Source: Monarcha castaneiventris obscurior
Lineage: Eukaryota > Chordata > Aves > Passeriformes > Monarchidae
Length of the DNA: 64,000 nt
Assembly: GCA_026261815.1 (NCBI GenBank)
Contig: JAMPIT010000348.1
Coordinates: forward strand, 960,830 to 1,024,829
Direction of reading: 5' to 3'
This document shows positions 10,906 through 21,873 of this stretch, piece by piece. The notes beneath the pieces are model-generated. The model did not search any database, was not told where the DNA came from, and saw nothing but the letters and a program-made list of their open reading frames with translations. The position numbers and the translations under genes were made by a program. The first letter of the stretch is position 1; each line of letters starts with the position of its first letter.

Positions 10906-11144
10906 CTCAGAGCCTCCCCAGGAGGGTTACAAGGAAAACGCAGGCCGAGCAGGCCAGGCTGTGGCGAGCGCAGCCCCGGCGGGACCGTCCCGCAGCCCCT
11001 GGCAGCCCGGCACAGCCGGCACAGCTCCCGGGCCCTGCCGGCACAGCTGCCTTGCCCAAGGACAGCTCCTGTGCCGGCCGGGGCAGCCGCGCTGAGTGGC
11101 CCCGGCACGGGCAGGGCCCGCTCCTGCCGAGCCAGGCAGTGCCC

Positions 11145-11627
11145 ATGGCCAAAGCCCACACCACCCTCACGCCCACCCTGCCTCACCGGCCCTGGGGCCT
11201 CACCCAGGGTCCCGGGCGGCAGCCTTGCTCACTGCTCTTGCTGGCGGCCTTCAGCTTCTTCCTGCTGCTTTTTGTCAGTCTCTGGCTCTGCTCAAGGTCT
11301 TCAGCGCAGCTGTGGCAAAAGTGGAGGCTCTGGAATTGGCTCCGAGGCCTGGCAGAGGCACAGCCCCCTCTGTGCTCCCTGCTGGTCCCCTCCATCCCCT
11401 ACAGCCCTGCCATCCCCTCAGCAAACGCCCAGTCCTGCCAGTTCCTGCAGACCCTCAAATTCCTCTCACCCCCCTCAGTCCCATCTGACCCATGGAGTCC
11501 CTTTAGACCTGCCACCCCCCTCAGCCTGTGCCACTTCCCTCGTGGGACTTCTACCCCCCAGTCCCACCATTCATTCCCCAGTTTTCCCAGTTCCCTCAGC
11601 CCCACTCTTCCCCTCAGCTCCCTCTAG
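11145..11627 (+). CDS. Hypothetical small membrane protein ORF
   Basis: An ATG in strong Kozak context (gcccATGGcc) opens 160 codons. Residues about 27-47 form one hydrophobic span (CSLLLLAAFSFFLLLFVSLW), followed by a basic/aromatic stretch and a Pro/Ser-rich tail of low complexity. It lies in a GC-rich, CpG-bearing block. I recognise no family, and the tail looks like translated C-rich DNA. It may be chance, or a first exon of something larger. Confidence 0.22.
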   Translation: MAKAHTTLTPTLPHRPWGLTQGPGRQPCSLLLLAAFSFFLLLFVSLWLCSRSSAQLWQKWRLWNWLRGLAEAQPPLCSLLVPSIPYSPAIPSANAQSCQFLQTLKFLSPPSVPSDPWSPFRPATPLSLCHFPRGTSTPQSHHSFPSFPSSLSPTLPLSSL

Positions 11628-12384
11628 AGCCCTCAGTTCCTGCCACTCTACTCAGTCCTCACACCCCCCTTAGTCTGTGCCACTTCCCTGTCCCCTCAGT
11701 CCCCACCACCCCCAGCAGCTCCTCCACACCTCTCTGCTCCACCATTCCCTTCAGCTCTCCCAGTCCCTTCAATCCCCACCATCTCTCTGCTCCCCTACAC
11801 CACTCAGCCCCACCAGCACCTCAAAGTCACTGTCCCTTCAGTGTCCCCTCTCCCCAGCCCCAGTCTCACTGTCCTTCAGCAGCTCCTCAGGGCACAGTGC
11901 CTGGGGCCACCGGCAGCTCCCAGCGCTCCAGGGGCACCCGGGGTTGCAACTGCTGCTCCTCCCGGCCCGGCTGCAGCTCAGACCCAGCACAGGATGAGGG
12001 GACAGAGGGGGCACAGGAGCAAAAGCAAGAGATGGAAAAAGGAAGCAGAGTCGAGAAAGAGATTAAAAAGTAGCCTATACCTACACCGATCTCACTCTAA
12101 GTACCTAAACCCCCATATATAAATATAAATATGCCCATCTATAAATGTAACTATGTATATGTAAATGTAACTATACTCATGTATACGTGCAACTCCGCAC
12201 ATCTGGATCTACATATAAAAACGTATAACTATATACATATGCAACTAAATACAAATATTTAACAATACAGATCTGTAACTATATAGATAGATAAATACAG
12301 CTATATAAATCCATAAATATAACTATATAGATAGATAAATATAACTCTACACATCTATAAATGCAGCTAGAGACAGAGACATTG
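11628..12384. other. Pyrimidine-rich then AT-rich sequence, no gene recognised
   Basis: 11400-11900 is a strongly C/T-rich stretch with repeated CCCTCAGTCCC and CCACCC words. 12071-12380 is AT-rich with repeated TATATAGATAGATAAAT. Open frames here are Pro/Ser-rich and reflect composition. Confidence 0.5.
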
Positions 12385-12555
12385 CACCTGCCTGATGGTC
12401 ACAGGCTCTCCCTCTGTCTCTTCCTCCCATGCAGGACAGCCCTCCTGGAGAGGTCAATAGATGGAATCTGGGAAGCAAAGGGAATGCTAAGTCAATATTG
12501 ACCCTCATGCATGTTTCCCTTTGGCAGCAATTGTCCTCCTATCAGGGACTGTAAA
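12385..12555 (+). repeat. Duplicated segment, copy B (partner at 10730-10905)
   Basis: Partner of copy A, same orientation, with a few small insertions. It follows an AT-rich block just as copy A does. Confidence 0.6.
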
Positions 12556-15500
12556 AGGTGACCTGAAACGCAGACTCTTATTTAGGAATTTGAAGGCTGC
12601 TCTTTAAAGAACAGGGATCCTTTCAAGTTTTCAAAACCTCCAAAGGTTTGAAGTATAGTCACTGCACCCGCAGTGCAAATGGCACCCACGAGAGCTTGAA
12701 ACACAGCCAGTCCCAGCTCCCACAAAGGAGCCAGCTCCCCCAAAGGAGCCAGCTCCCCCAAAGGAGCCAGCTCCCCCAAAGCCCAGCCTTGTTCTTTCTC
12801 TGTGCTGACAGAGACACCTCAGTCCTCACTGAAATGGCTGAGGCTGAAGGGTGCTGTGAGCTGAGTTACGAATCAGCTCCATTACCTGGGATCTACAAAC
12901 TGCTCTCTGCAGTGAGCAACAGCTGCTCCAACACAACCATCAGCTCTGGCAGGAAGAGCTGGGAGGGAAAGAGCTCCCCACGAAGCCTGCAGGCTGCACC
13001 AGCTTGCCTAAGGAATGGATCCAAAGTGCTCCCTCTCTCCTCTTAGGTCCCGCTAATTGGGGGTCATTCAGTTGGGGAATGGTGGAGCACAGAGGTGTGG
13101 AGGAGCTGCTCGGGGTGGTGGGGACTGAGGGGACAGGGAAGTGGCACAGGCTAAGGTATTTTCCTTTTGTGACTGGATTTGTGATTTTTCAGTGGGTTGG
13201 CCTCTGATGTTCTGCTCCTTGTTCTTCTTGTGTCTCAGGACAGATACCAGCAGACTGGTACTACATTCACTCAGTGATTTGAGACCAAACATCTGGACTT
13301 CTAGTCTGACTTTTTGCCCTTTTTTTCCCCTGTTTCTTCAAGAGTCACTTGGCCTGGCCTCCACTGTCACCCTGCAGCAAACTCATCCACGGACTTCAGC
13401 ACAAAATTGGGACACCCAGGTTGGTGACACAACTCCCACAGGGTCGGGTTTATTCACTGCTCTCTGGCCACAGCAGAGCTCTCGGTGTCAGTGCCTCTGG
13501 AGAAGTGTGGAGGGCCGGGCTCGGGGAGGCTGTGACAGGGCAGGATTTGAACTAAAGGCACCAGGAAGCACCAAGCCTGCAGACAAGAACTCAGCTCTTC
13601 TCATCTCCCTTCCTGGCAGAGGCAGGCTCAGAGCAGCTGCCTCAGAGCTTTCTAAACCAATGTGGGCTCTCTCCTTACCAGGCTCCTCAGGCTCCAGGGA
13701 ACTGTTCCCGCAGCTCTCGGTGCCAGGCAAAGCTCCCTCTGCTGCAGCCCTGTTCCCAGCCTCCCCTCCTGAAGCCTCAGGTGCAACATTAGCATTCCCC
13801 TTGAAAGAAAAACAGAAAGAAAGAAACACAAAGATCACTCCAGATTTTCTTGGAATCACATCGGGGATACAGTAACTCTTCTTCTCCACTCCCAACACCA
13901 GGGGAACGCTGCCCCCCACGGTTCACATGACAAGTGTTTTAAACTCAGGATTCGCATGGCCAAGGTGCAACTGAAGCTCCTACAAAATGACCTTGGAGGC
14001 AAACCATGAACTCAGAAAACCGGGAGACACGAAGTGAGGGGACGTGCCCTCACACTCTGAGCCTGACTTCTCCCATGAGCTGTAAGAAATCAGCCAGCAG
14101 AAAGCCAGGGGCCCTCCTGCTTCCCAACATGGCTGTCGGCAAGGGCAGAGCTCGCTGCCAGCACTGCCCGGGGCTGGGTGCTGCAAACCCACACGCAAAG
14201 CACACATTTCTGCCTGCCAGTCTCACCACCCCCACCCAGCCGCTCAGTCAGTCAACCACAACATGCTGCTTTTTGGAGCCCTCTGCTGCTGCCCATATGG
14301 ATGATCCAGGCAAACATTTATGGACCTCGGGTATTTCCAGCATCACATTTTCCAGTGGCAAAAATCTGTAAATCTGGAAGGTACCAAAAAAAAAATGCCA
14401 ACCTAAAAGACAAGAAAAGCCAGATAAACAAGTTGTGCTTCCTAATTCCACTGAGGAAGTAAATGCCCAAGATTAAGCACCTGCACGTTACCTTTAGACA
14501 GAAAGATATTCTCACTATGACCACTTCCAGAATATTCATCTGTTCTGCAACAGCCTGTCCATCAGAATCCTAAAGAATCTAAAGATGGTTCAGAGCTTGC
14601 AATGTTTCCTTTTATTAGGGAATAAAATGCTTTTGAAAACTGCTGTGTGGGAGTTTACAGAAGACAGAAGACATCACACTTGAGAAGAAGATCTTGGTAA
14701 ATCCAAAAATCCCACTCCCCACCTTGAGTCTGCCCTTCCTCAACCATAAATGTACTGCAGGCAATGGGGCTGCACATGAATAGAGAGAGAGACATTTCTT
14801 TGGCCAACATGTAGAACAATCTGCAAAAAGGCCTGTGCCAACACTGACACTCCGGGCAAGTCTGAGAAGAGGCAACAGTTAAGAGAAACGTGATTCCTAA
14901 TCCACAGACTGCCTCTGTCAAACAAAAGGACCAGAAAGCTGCAGCTCCAGCCCATCCCCAAACACGGCTCTGGCAGCACCTGCAGGCATGGCAGGGCTCA
15001 CACAGCAGCAGCAGCTGCAGCCCAGCCCTTACTTTGCCTTGGCCTTCGCACCCAAAAGAGGCAGAGCCCACGTCTGCTGCTGCCATGGAGGCAGCTCTCG
15101 CATGCCCCTCCCTGCACGGGACACTTTGTCTTCCCTGACAATTGTCCAAACACTCTTCTCTTCTTTTCCACCAAACAGAGCCTCTTAGAACCTACAAAGC
15201 ATCACCACAAATGCCCCCGCACCAGGGATTCTTCCCAGCAAAAGGAGCACCCAAACCTGGCAAACACAGGCTCACACCTCTCATCCTCACTAAGGGGGGG
15301 AGACTTCTTCATCCTTCTTCTTTTAGAAATCTTGCTTCACCAACAAGAATTCAATAACTAAATAACCATAAAATTCAACTAAAGAAGCCTTTGCTTCTTA
15401 GCCATTCAACAACATTCAAAAGCTCAGTCCAGCCTCTTTCTTTCCCATCCAGTGGTGTTACCTGAGCAAAGGGAGATCTTTCAGCCACAGACCTCCAGAT

Positions 15501-15898
15501 CACCCGAATCATTGCCTCAACCTGAAGGCCCAGATCCATTGGTAGCAATTCCTCTTGCCCAGGTGCCTTCTGTGCCCTGCTGGAGGCTGTCGATGCTGCA
15601 CCAGCAGCACTGCCAGGTGGAGCATTGGGGGCTGAACTGCCCAGGGTGGCTGCAGGAATCCAAATACATTGGTCAGGCTCCAGAATGTGGCTTTGGGAAG
15701 CAGAGCTCTGCTGCTGCCTTGCAGCAAACATCACAGGAAGCACACAGGAAAACCAGACAGAGATGCTTTTGGTTTTCCAGGTCCCTCTTCCTAGTAGGTT
15801 TAACAATTTCGGTCTGAGAACGACAGAGCGTTGTGGGGAAATACTTCAAACGGTCACTTTTCATTACCTTTTGGAAAAGCAAGGGTAGAACTCTTTTC
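12556..15898. other. No gene recognised (contains a minisatellite)
   Basis: Many short ORFs on both strands, none with a recognisable domain or a convincing exon chain. The end nearest 15899 would be the 3' flank of the HSF-like locus. Low-confidence exons could be missed here. Confidence 0.35.
12731..12784. repeat. 18-bp minisatellite, three tandem units
   Basis: Three consecutive units of CCAGCTCCCCCAAAGGAG (12731-12748, 12749-12766, 12767-12784), the last ending in CCC, with a degenerate fourth unit just upstream from about 12707. The unit length is a multiple of three, so it reads open on both strands; no gene is implied. Confidence 0.85.
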
Positions 15899-16894
15899 CT
15901 ACCTGATGGCTTGTAGGCTGGGGACTGCTGCTCCGTGTGGAGCTGCTGGAAGCTGCACGGCGGGATCCTGAGCACCTCCCGCCCGGCCGGAGGCGGCCGC
16001 TCCGTATGGAGCTGCTAGGAGGCCCAGGGCGGGAGCCTGGCCGGCAGCGGCTGCAGCCCATACAGCTGCTGGAAGCGGCTCAGCCCGTCCCGCCCGAGCG
16101 GGAGCAGTGGCTCCCCGTAGAGCCCGAGGAGCTCCCCGGGTGGGATCCTGAGCAGCTTCCTCTCGGCAGGCAGCGGCCACTCCCCGTACAGCTACTGGAA
16201 GCGGCTGGGCCCTTCCTGCCGGGCCGGCTGCGGCTGGTCCCTGTGGAGGAGGTGGAAGCCACAGGGTGGGCGCCTGGCCAGGAGCGGCCGCTCCCCGGGG
16301 GGCTGCTGGAAGCGGCTGGGCCGGCAGCTGCGCAGCTCCCACCCGTCTGGCAGCGTCTGCTCCCTGTGCAGCAGCAGGAAGCCGCTGGGCGGGCGCCCGG
16401 CCGGCAGCGGCGGCCGCTCCCGAGGGAGCGGCTGGAACCGCCTGCGCCCCTCCGGCCCCGCCGGCCGTGGCCGCTCCCTGGGGGGCTGCTGGAAGCCGCA
16501 GGGTGGGCGCCTGCGCCTCTCCGCCCCGGCCGCCAGCCGGTGCCTGTTGGCCATTCTCCGGCACTTGACACGCAGCAGGAGGTCGGGGTGGTCGCGGCGA
16601 AACCAGGGGTTCCTGTAGTGGAGCCAGGCCCTGGCCTGGCACCTTGTAGAAGCTGTAGCGGTTCAGCTGGCGCAGAAAACTGCGGAACTGCGTGGCTCTG
16701 AAGGTGTGCGGAGCCGGCCCGTGGACGCTGGCCGGGCTGAGCAGCTCCTGCTCGAAGAGGGCGCGGTCGATGAGCAGCCCCTGGGCCTGGCTGTCCCAGC
16801 GCACGGAGCGGACGCGGGGGCTGTTCACCAGACGCCACAGCTTGGCGGGGAAGGTGCGGGCGTCGAGCCCAGCGGGCAGCGGCAGCTCCGCCAT
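15899..16894 (-). pseudogene. HSF5-like heat-shock-factor gene, frameshifted after the DNA-binding domain
   Basis: ATG at 16892-16894 (complement) starts a heat-shock-factor DNA-binding domain: TFPAKLWRLVNSP, then RSVRWDSQAQGLLIDRALFE, then FRSFLRQLNRYSFYKV. The recognition helix is the FRSFLRQLNRYSF part. Such domains bind nGAAn repeats as trimers. Around 16624-16640 the frame shifts. The expected HSF5-type continuation (LHYRNPWFRRDHPDLLLRVK, complement of about 16565-16623) sits in another frame, which stays open to 16192. The original frame also stays open to 15899 because both run through a 60-bp repeat, giving an Ala/Pro-rich tail unlike any HSF. It is either a pseudogene with one indel, a sequencing error, or a gene with a novel tail. 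No heptad trimerisation region is visible. Confidence 0.68.
15925..16530. repeat. 60-bp coding tandem repeat, about ten units
   Basis: The phrase GCTGCTGGAAGCGGCTGGGC and variants recurs on the + strand near 15945, 16008, 16068, 16188, 16302, 16368, 16428 and 16488, with weaker copies near 16128 and 16248. Spacing is about 60 bases throughout. It lies inside the HSF-like ORF; 60 bases is 20 codons, so length changes keep the frame. Confidence 0.75.
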
Positions 16895-17130
16895 CGCGCG
16901 TGGCCCCGACTGTGGCCGCAACGGCCGCAGCGCAACGGCCGCGGCTGCGCCGGCGCCGTGCGGCCTGAGGGGGGCGCTGTGCTCGGCCCCGCGCACGCCC
17001 AGCGCGGCCCCGGCGCGGGCCGGACTCGGCGGGCACGAGCGCCACAAAGGCGCGGCTGTGGGCACAACGCGGGCATGGCGGATCCCAGGGCGCTGCCCGG
17101 GCACTGCACGGCAGGCAAGGTGCAAACCCT
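16895..17130 (-). promoter_or_regulatory. CpG-rich 5' region of the HSF-like gene
   Basis: Very GC-rich and dense in CpG directly upstream of the HSF-like ATG, as expected of a CpG-island promoter. The - strand remains open upstream to about 17203 in the same frame, but the translation is low complexity and unrelated to HSF, so I treat it as 5' UTR/promoter. Confidence 0.45.
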
Positions 17131-17512
17131 GGCTTTCTCTGCGTGGGATCATCCTTCCAGCCTCGGTATGCAGCACAACCCCAAACCACCGAGGCAAGCG
17201 CACAGAGGAACTTTCAGGAGTGGTCCAAACTGAGGAATCTTGTGGGAAACTCAGGTTCCTATTTGTCCAATGAAAGCACAGTCACTCTGTGTTCAACAGA
17301 GCTGTGTCAGGAAAATCCATCAAGGCCAAAAGGAGACACACAACTTTATTCAGATAAAGGGAGAGAGTCCACTGAGGCACAAGCCTGATGGTGTCTCTCT
17401 CCAGGTTTTGGAGGGCACAGGCTTCCTTTTCTCTTAAGTCCCGGCCACGTGTTGCCCTCTTCCTTTCCCCACTGGCTGAGGTACTAGGAAGGTACAGCCT
17501 TTCTGAATGATC

Positions 17513-17952
17513 TGATGCCTTCTCCAGCCACCTAGAAACAGAGACTAGACAAGAGTAAGGGAATAAAGATAGGTATTTATTTGAAGGGCCTTCAAGGTAC
17601 ACCCTGGGGGAGCCGGAGGCTGCTTCCATAAAAATGGACCCCAAGATGGACGACAGGTCACGAGTTCTTCACACCTTTATAGGTTTGGTTCATTTGCATA
17701 CCACGGTTAATTCTCCAATTAAAGCCCCAGTTCAATGATGTAACTCCCCTCAGCTTGCTCCCCCCTTAGAGTCTTTGGTTTACACATTTTGGGCCTAGAA
17801 GAGCCTGGCTGTCCTTCAAGGCAAAGCCTGGAGAGGCTTTGTTATGTCTATCTTGCACGAGAGAGCAGAAATTACAGGCTACAAGGAGCTTAGAGTTACA
17901 CTCTAAGCAGCACAGAATTTGAAAAATACAAAAGTTAAAACCTAAGGCATCA
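17513..17952 (-). mobile_element. Solo class I LTR nested in the older ERV, TSD GATC
   Basis: Perfect inverted ends TGATGCC (17513) and GGCATCA (to 17952) enclose 440 bp. The 4-base GATC on each side (17509-17512, 17953-17956) is the target duplication; 4 bp is typical of gammaretroviral integration. Removing it rejoins the older LTR to its polypurine tract. Orientation is taken from similarity of the - strand start to the LTR at 5765. Confidence 0.85.
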
Positions 17953-18598
17953 GATCAACCCCATATCCCCCCCTGAACCTACTGTTGTACCCCAAAGTTC
18001 AGATGTTCAGGCTTGTGCAGACCCCTGTCTATTTCAGCAGCCAAGCTGCCTGGGCCTGGTAAGGAACCTGCTGCCCAAAGTCAGTAGAGGCATTAAGACC
18101 CATTTCCAAGACGTTAACATCCATCAAAGCATAAAGACATCAGCACACATCTTTCCTCTCAACTCCTCCTCTCCTTATTTCTCAATTTGTCTTTACAAAC
18201 CCCAGTTATTATTAACTCAACCCTTTCTTTTTTAACACCCTGGAATATTTGAAACATCCCCTCCCCACTTTTCCAATTCTGGTCCCTGCACCAGCTGTGG
18301 CAAGTAAATACAGAGAAGCAGAGAATACAGTAAATGCAGAGAACAAAGTAGACAATGACCGCTCGTATTAGCCCATTAATCCTTGTAGATGATGCGTGGC
18401 TCCTGCTAGCCGAGGTCTCCCATCCTTTTTTCCAGCTGAGAAGTCCAAATCTCTGGGCTTTTAGAGGCCTTGAGCCGAGTATGATGGGTCTGCCTGTGTT
18501 CAGCTGTCCTGGCTGCTTCTCTGTGGTCCCGGTTGCATGTCATGAACAGCAAAATCCAACGGCAGCGTCTGTGCTAACTGGGCTTCCTGTCAAAGAGA

Positions 18599-19300
18599 TC
18601 ACACAAGACACAGTATGCTGGCCACATACTGGTTTAAATATACATCTTCACCTCCCCGCCACATTGAAAATAAGCAGGATAAGAATCCCAAGCAATTCAA
18701 AGGGGAATAATTTAATATTCCCTCAGGTTTGGACCTTATTCTCACCAAAGCTAATGGCAAAAGCCGTGCCCATGGCACCTTAGTTTCTGGCACCAGCTTC
18801 AAAGGGTGTTTCTTTATTCCTCCATTCATCCTTTCTACCTGACCTGAATTCTCAGGGTGCCAGGGGGTATGGAGGTCCCACTGAATTCTCAAAGCACCCA
18901 TAATCCCTCGAAGAACCCCCTTGTAAAATGAGCTCCCCTGTCCCAGTCCACTGCCTTCACAAGGCCATATTCAGAAATCATTTGTCAACTGATCAAATAG
19001 TTGCTGAAGTGACTAGAAATGCTTCTGGCCACCTGCCAGCCGGCATACCACTACCAGAGGATATCTAAGCTCTCTCGCCCAGGGCAGCTCAGCAAAATAC
19101 ACCCAACATCCCTGAAAAGGACGTATAGCCCAAGGTCATTCGCCTGCCTCACAACCTCCTTTGCAGTCTGGCTATGAACTTTAGCCAGGCACCCTCAACA
19201 GCTCGTTTTGCAATTCCCTTCCCTTTACTATCGTATATTCGATAGCTCGTTTTCCTCCTACTGTCCTTGAAGATCCGTTAATAAACACCTTCTCCCCATT
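18599..19300 (-). pseudogene. ERV pol remnant: RNase H piece and integrase
   Basis: Reading the - strand, an RNase H-like INGSSRTVGG motif occurs near 19270. After a deletion, an integrase core follows: a GRWPEAFLVTSAT block near 19040, DWDRGAHFTRGF near 18930, and WHPENSGQVERMNG with the catalytic Glu near 18840. The last part is open for 100 codons (18599-18901). Several frame changes and stops separate the blocks, so no enzyme can be produced. Confidence 0.75.
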
Positions 19301-19480
19301 TGGCAGAGGAGTCCTGTAAATCTTCCCTAGCTTGAGTCTGCAGATCTGCTACCTGGATACATGCACGAGCCACCTTTAAGCCTCCTTCCTCGGGGCCAGC
19401 TGAACAGGAGGCTGGGTTAAACTCCCCCCACACTTCTCAATTCTAAATCCTCCTGTTCCATTTCTCACTGTAAGTGCCCG

Positions 19481-19974
19481 TCATCCACCTAGAACTTGGT
19501 GCCAGACTTTAACAATGCTGCCACCACATCAAAGCCGTGGCTGCACAACTCTGCAGACAACAGAGCCTCAGTTTGTTACAGCAAACAGTGGGGCCATCCC
19601 GTGGCTTCACAAACATTTTAGCACTGGAATTCCTTTGGCATAGCCCTGTGCCAGAGGACCACACTGCTCATTACAATTCTGGGTACCTTCAGCATAACCT
19701 AGAGTTAGTAGCAATAGCCTATGCGTTTTCTCTGCTCCACAAATTCCTTCACCATTCCTGACTTTGGGCATGGGATCACAAGAAAAGCAGTATTTCCAAA
19801 TAGTATTTCCACATTCATGAATGATTCAGACAGGAGAAGTCAGTCTTTGCAACCAGTCCACATCCAATTCCAATTCCTTTTCTGGGCCTGGGAGAGCTAA
19901 AGCTGGGGCATTAATCAACCTTTCTTTTAATTTTCTTAAGTTCGGCTTTCCTTTTGGTGTCTATACAACAACAT
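19481..19974. other. Unassigned, between two ERV fragments
   Basis: A 74-codon + strand ORF (19537-19761) and shorter ones have no motif I recognise. The stretch is likely ERV debris, but neither strand aligns by eye to the neighbouring pol or env. Confidence 0.35.
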
Positions 19975-20402
19975 TGGGACTATTCTGGGTATTAGATTAT
20001 CTATTAGCAGAAAAAGGAGGAGTGTGTACAAAACCAAATTATTCAAACTGCTGTTTTTAAATAGATGACAATGGAAAAGTAGTGAAGCAAATAACAAAAG
20101 TAATAAGAAAATTAGCCCATGTACTGGTCCAAACGTGGAAAGGATGGGAATGGGATGTGTTTTGTGGTTACCTGGTGGACTATGGGTTAAACAAATGCTT
20201 TTTTCCCTCTCATGTGCTGCATGTGCTGTAGCAACTCTAATTTTTTTGCCATGCATGATCCCTTGCTTAGTGCAACTTATTCAACATGTGATTAAGGGGA
20301 TGCAAGTAGTAGCCATGCCTACAGGTCCAGAAATGGCTAAGAAAGGACAGATAATGATGTCACTGCAAATAATTGCAAAACCAAAAAAGACCCAAGAATA
20401 GA
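19975..20402 (+). pseudogene. ERV env transmembrane fragment, copy 1 (CX7CC type)
   Basis: Closely matches 58098-58508. It has the immunosuppressive-like LDYLLAEKGGVC segment, then a cysteine motif C-TKPNYSN-CC (seven residues between the first Cys and the pair), a membrane-proximal [12 protein letters not shown], and, after a frameshift, a hydrophobic span and tail ending IIAKPKKTQE. A TAA follows the CC pair. No LTR follows, so the element is truncated at both ends. Confidence 0.72.
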
Positions 20403-21689
20403 AAATTAGGTCAATGATATCTGAAGTTTGTAAAGAAAGTTGCGGAGAAAAGCAATGGACTCTACAAAATTCAATATGAATTGGGCAGAAGCCATTTTAC
20501 TGATGAACTACTGTCCCTAATATACAATTCATGCTTTCCCTACACGCAATCATGCATAATTATTATCGGTTAAGGCCTATTTTCACACACTACTTTATGC
20601 TTTATGATTGGCTCTTGTATGTGTGTCACATTGTCCGTCGTGTATGTCACAATTGTCTTTCAGTTTGCATTTTCTTATCATTTTCTTCCTTTGCTTGCTC
20701 CTCATTCACATCCTCCCCAATGCGGCTTGTTCCTTTCTCACAACCTTCCCATGGACTTCTTCCCCTGTGTACATGCGCAAATCCTTTCGTCTTACATGCT
20801 CTGGTTCTTCTATTTTATGGCTGGTTCACGATATGTCCATTTTCTAATAAAAACACGGTTTCTACAGTCTGTATAAATCAAGCTATCAATACAAATTAAT
20901 TTGCTCTCAGATCTAACTAAAAATGTCTCATTGTCTGATAAGTTTAGTAGAAATTAGCAAGGTCAGCAATCCACTGATTATCTTTTCATTTTTTCTTTAG
21001 TGTCTGTTCTGCAGGAAAGGTTTTAGACAGTAATCAGTTTGGGTGTAATTAAAATACCAGTACATTTCATATAGCCCTTTTGGTATCAGAACAAAGCCAT
21101 AAGACTGCAGAGCCTTTTAAAATACCTCTTAAAATACCTTTTAAAATAAATTTTTAAATCAACAGCTGGAATAGGACTCAGATTAAAATCTCTATCAAAC
21201 CTCAACTCCATTGGAAGATTCCCTTCCTTGTCACCCTGTGAATAAGCTCTACATTTAGAATGTAGAATTCTCCCTTGTTTTTTCAAGATGGAAAGTCCTT
21301 TTATGGTGGTTTTGTTATGGCTGGGAATTGGGGAAGGGTCTCCCCTTCCCTCATCAACTCCACACCGCCGTGCCTTTGGAATACGGCCCACTGGCCGTTT
21401 ATTTGCATAGCCATGGTGCTTCTACATGAGGCAGAAAGTTCAGCTGCATTTCCAGCCAAAAGCCTACAAGGAGTGGGGCAGCCAGAGCATCCTGTGCAGA
21501 TACAGGCCTGCAGCTGTGACTCGAGAGGGTTTTGGTTTGTGCCCAGAGCAGCAGGTGCGTCTCCTCTGTGACTGTCCCCCTTCCCAGGTGCCCATGGATA
21601 GTAGGTATGAAGCTCTGCAAGGGGAATGGAACAGGGTGGGGATGTCTGCTGGCAACAGAGTGCAGCAGAGAGCAAACAGTGCAGGATGT
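20403..21689. other. No gene recognised
   Basis: AT-rich to about 21200. 21080-21160 has a threefold AATACCTTTTAAAA-type tandem motif. The 122-codon ORF at 20531 is Ser/His/Cys-rich with no domain. From about 21290 the sequence may already belong to the CR1 fragment that follows. Confidence 0.35.
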
Positions 21690-21870
21690 TCCTGGAGTGT
21701 GGGACAGAGAACTTCTGACCCAGCTGGTGACTGAGCCAATGAGGGAAGGCATTGCTGGACCTGCTGTTTGTGAAGAGAGAAGGGCTGGTGGGTGACAGGA
21801 GGTTTGGAGGTGGCCTTGGGCTCGGTGATCATGAAATGCTTGTGTTTGATTGCCAGAGAAGGAAGGAGAG
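21690..21870 (+). mobile_element. CR1 LINE fragment (ORF2 region)
   Basis: Translates with gaps to a CR1-type endonuclease/RT-junction peptide, with blocks resembling LLF-KREGLVGD and LGDHEMLVFD. CR1 is the dominant LINE of birds. It is 5'-truncated, frameshifted and non-functional. Confidence 0.55.
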
Positions 21871-21873
21871 GTG

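Larger units (their letters stand above)
17305..19480 (-). mobile_element. ERV fragment (LTR and pol remnants), - strand, with nested solo LTR
   Basis: Starts at its 3' LTR (17305-17508 plus a few bases after 17956; ends TGTCAGG on the + strand), which matches the short-LTR family at 9848, 49160 and 58740. A G-rich polypurine tract (complement of about 17957-17985) lies inside. Moving up, pol remnants follow on the - strand: integrase 18599-19050 and RNase H about 19200-19300. Env is essentially gone, and stops are frequent. Confidence 0.7.

Noticed and set aside
15925..16530. Possible CRISPR-like array
   Set aside because: Units are contiguous 60-bp diverged repeats without spacers, in a coding region of a vertebrate genome.
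15937..16701. 254-codon + strand ORF rich in Leu/Pro/Arg
   Set aside because: Antisense of the 60-bp repeat in the HSF-like gene; open only because the unit is a multiple of three.
16895..17203. 103-residue extension upstream of the HSF DNA-binding domain
   Set aside because: Low-complexity translation of CpG-rich DNA; HSF5-type proteins start close to the DNA-binding domain, and ATG 16894 fits that.
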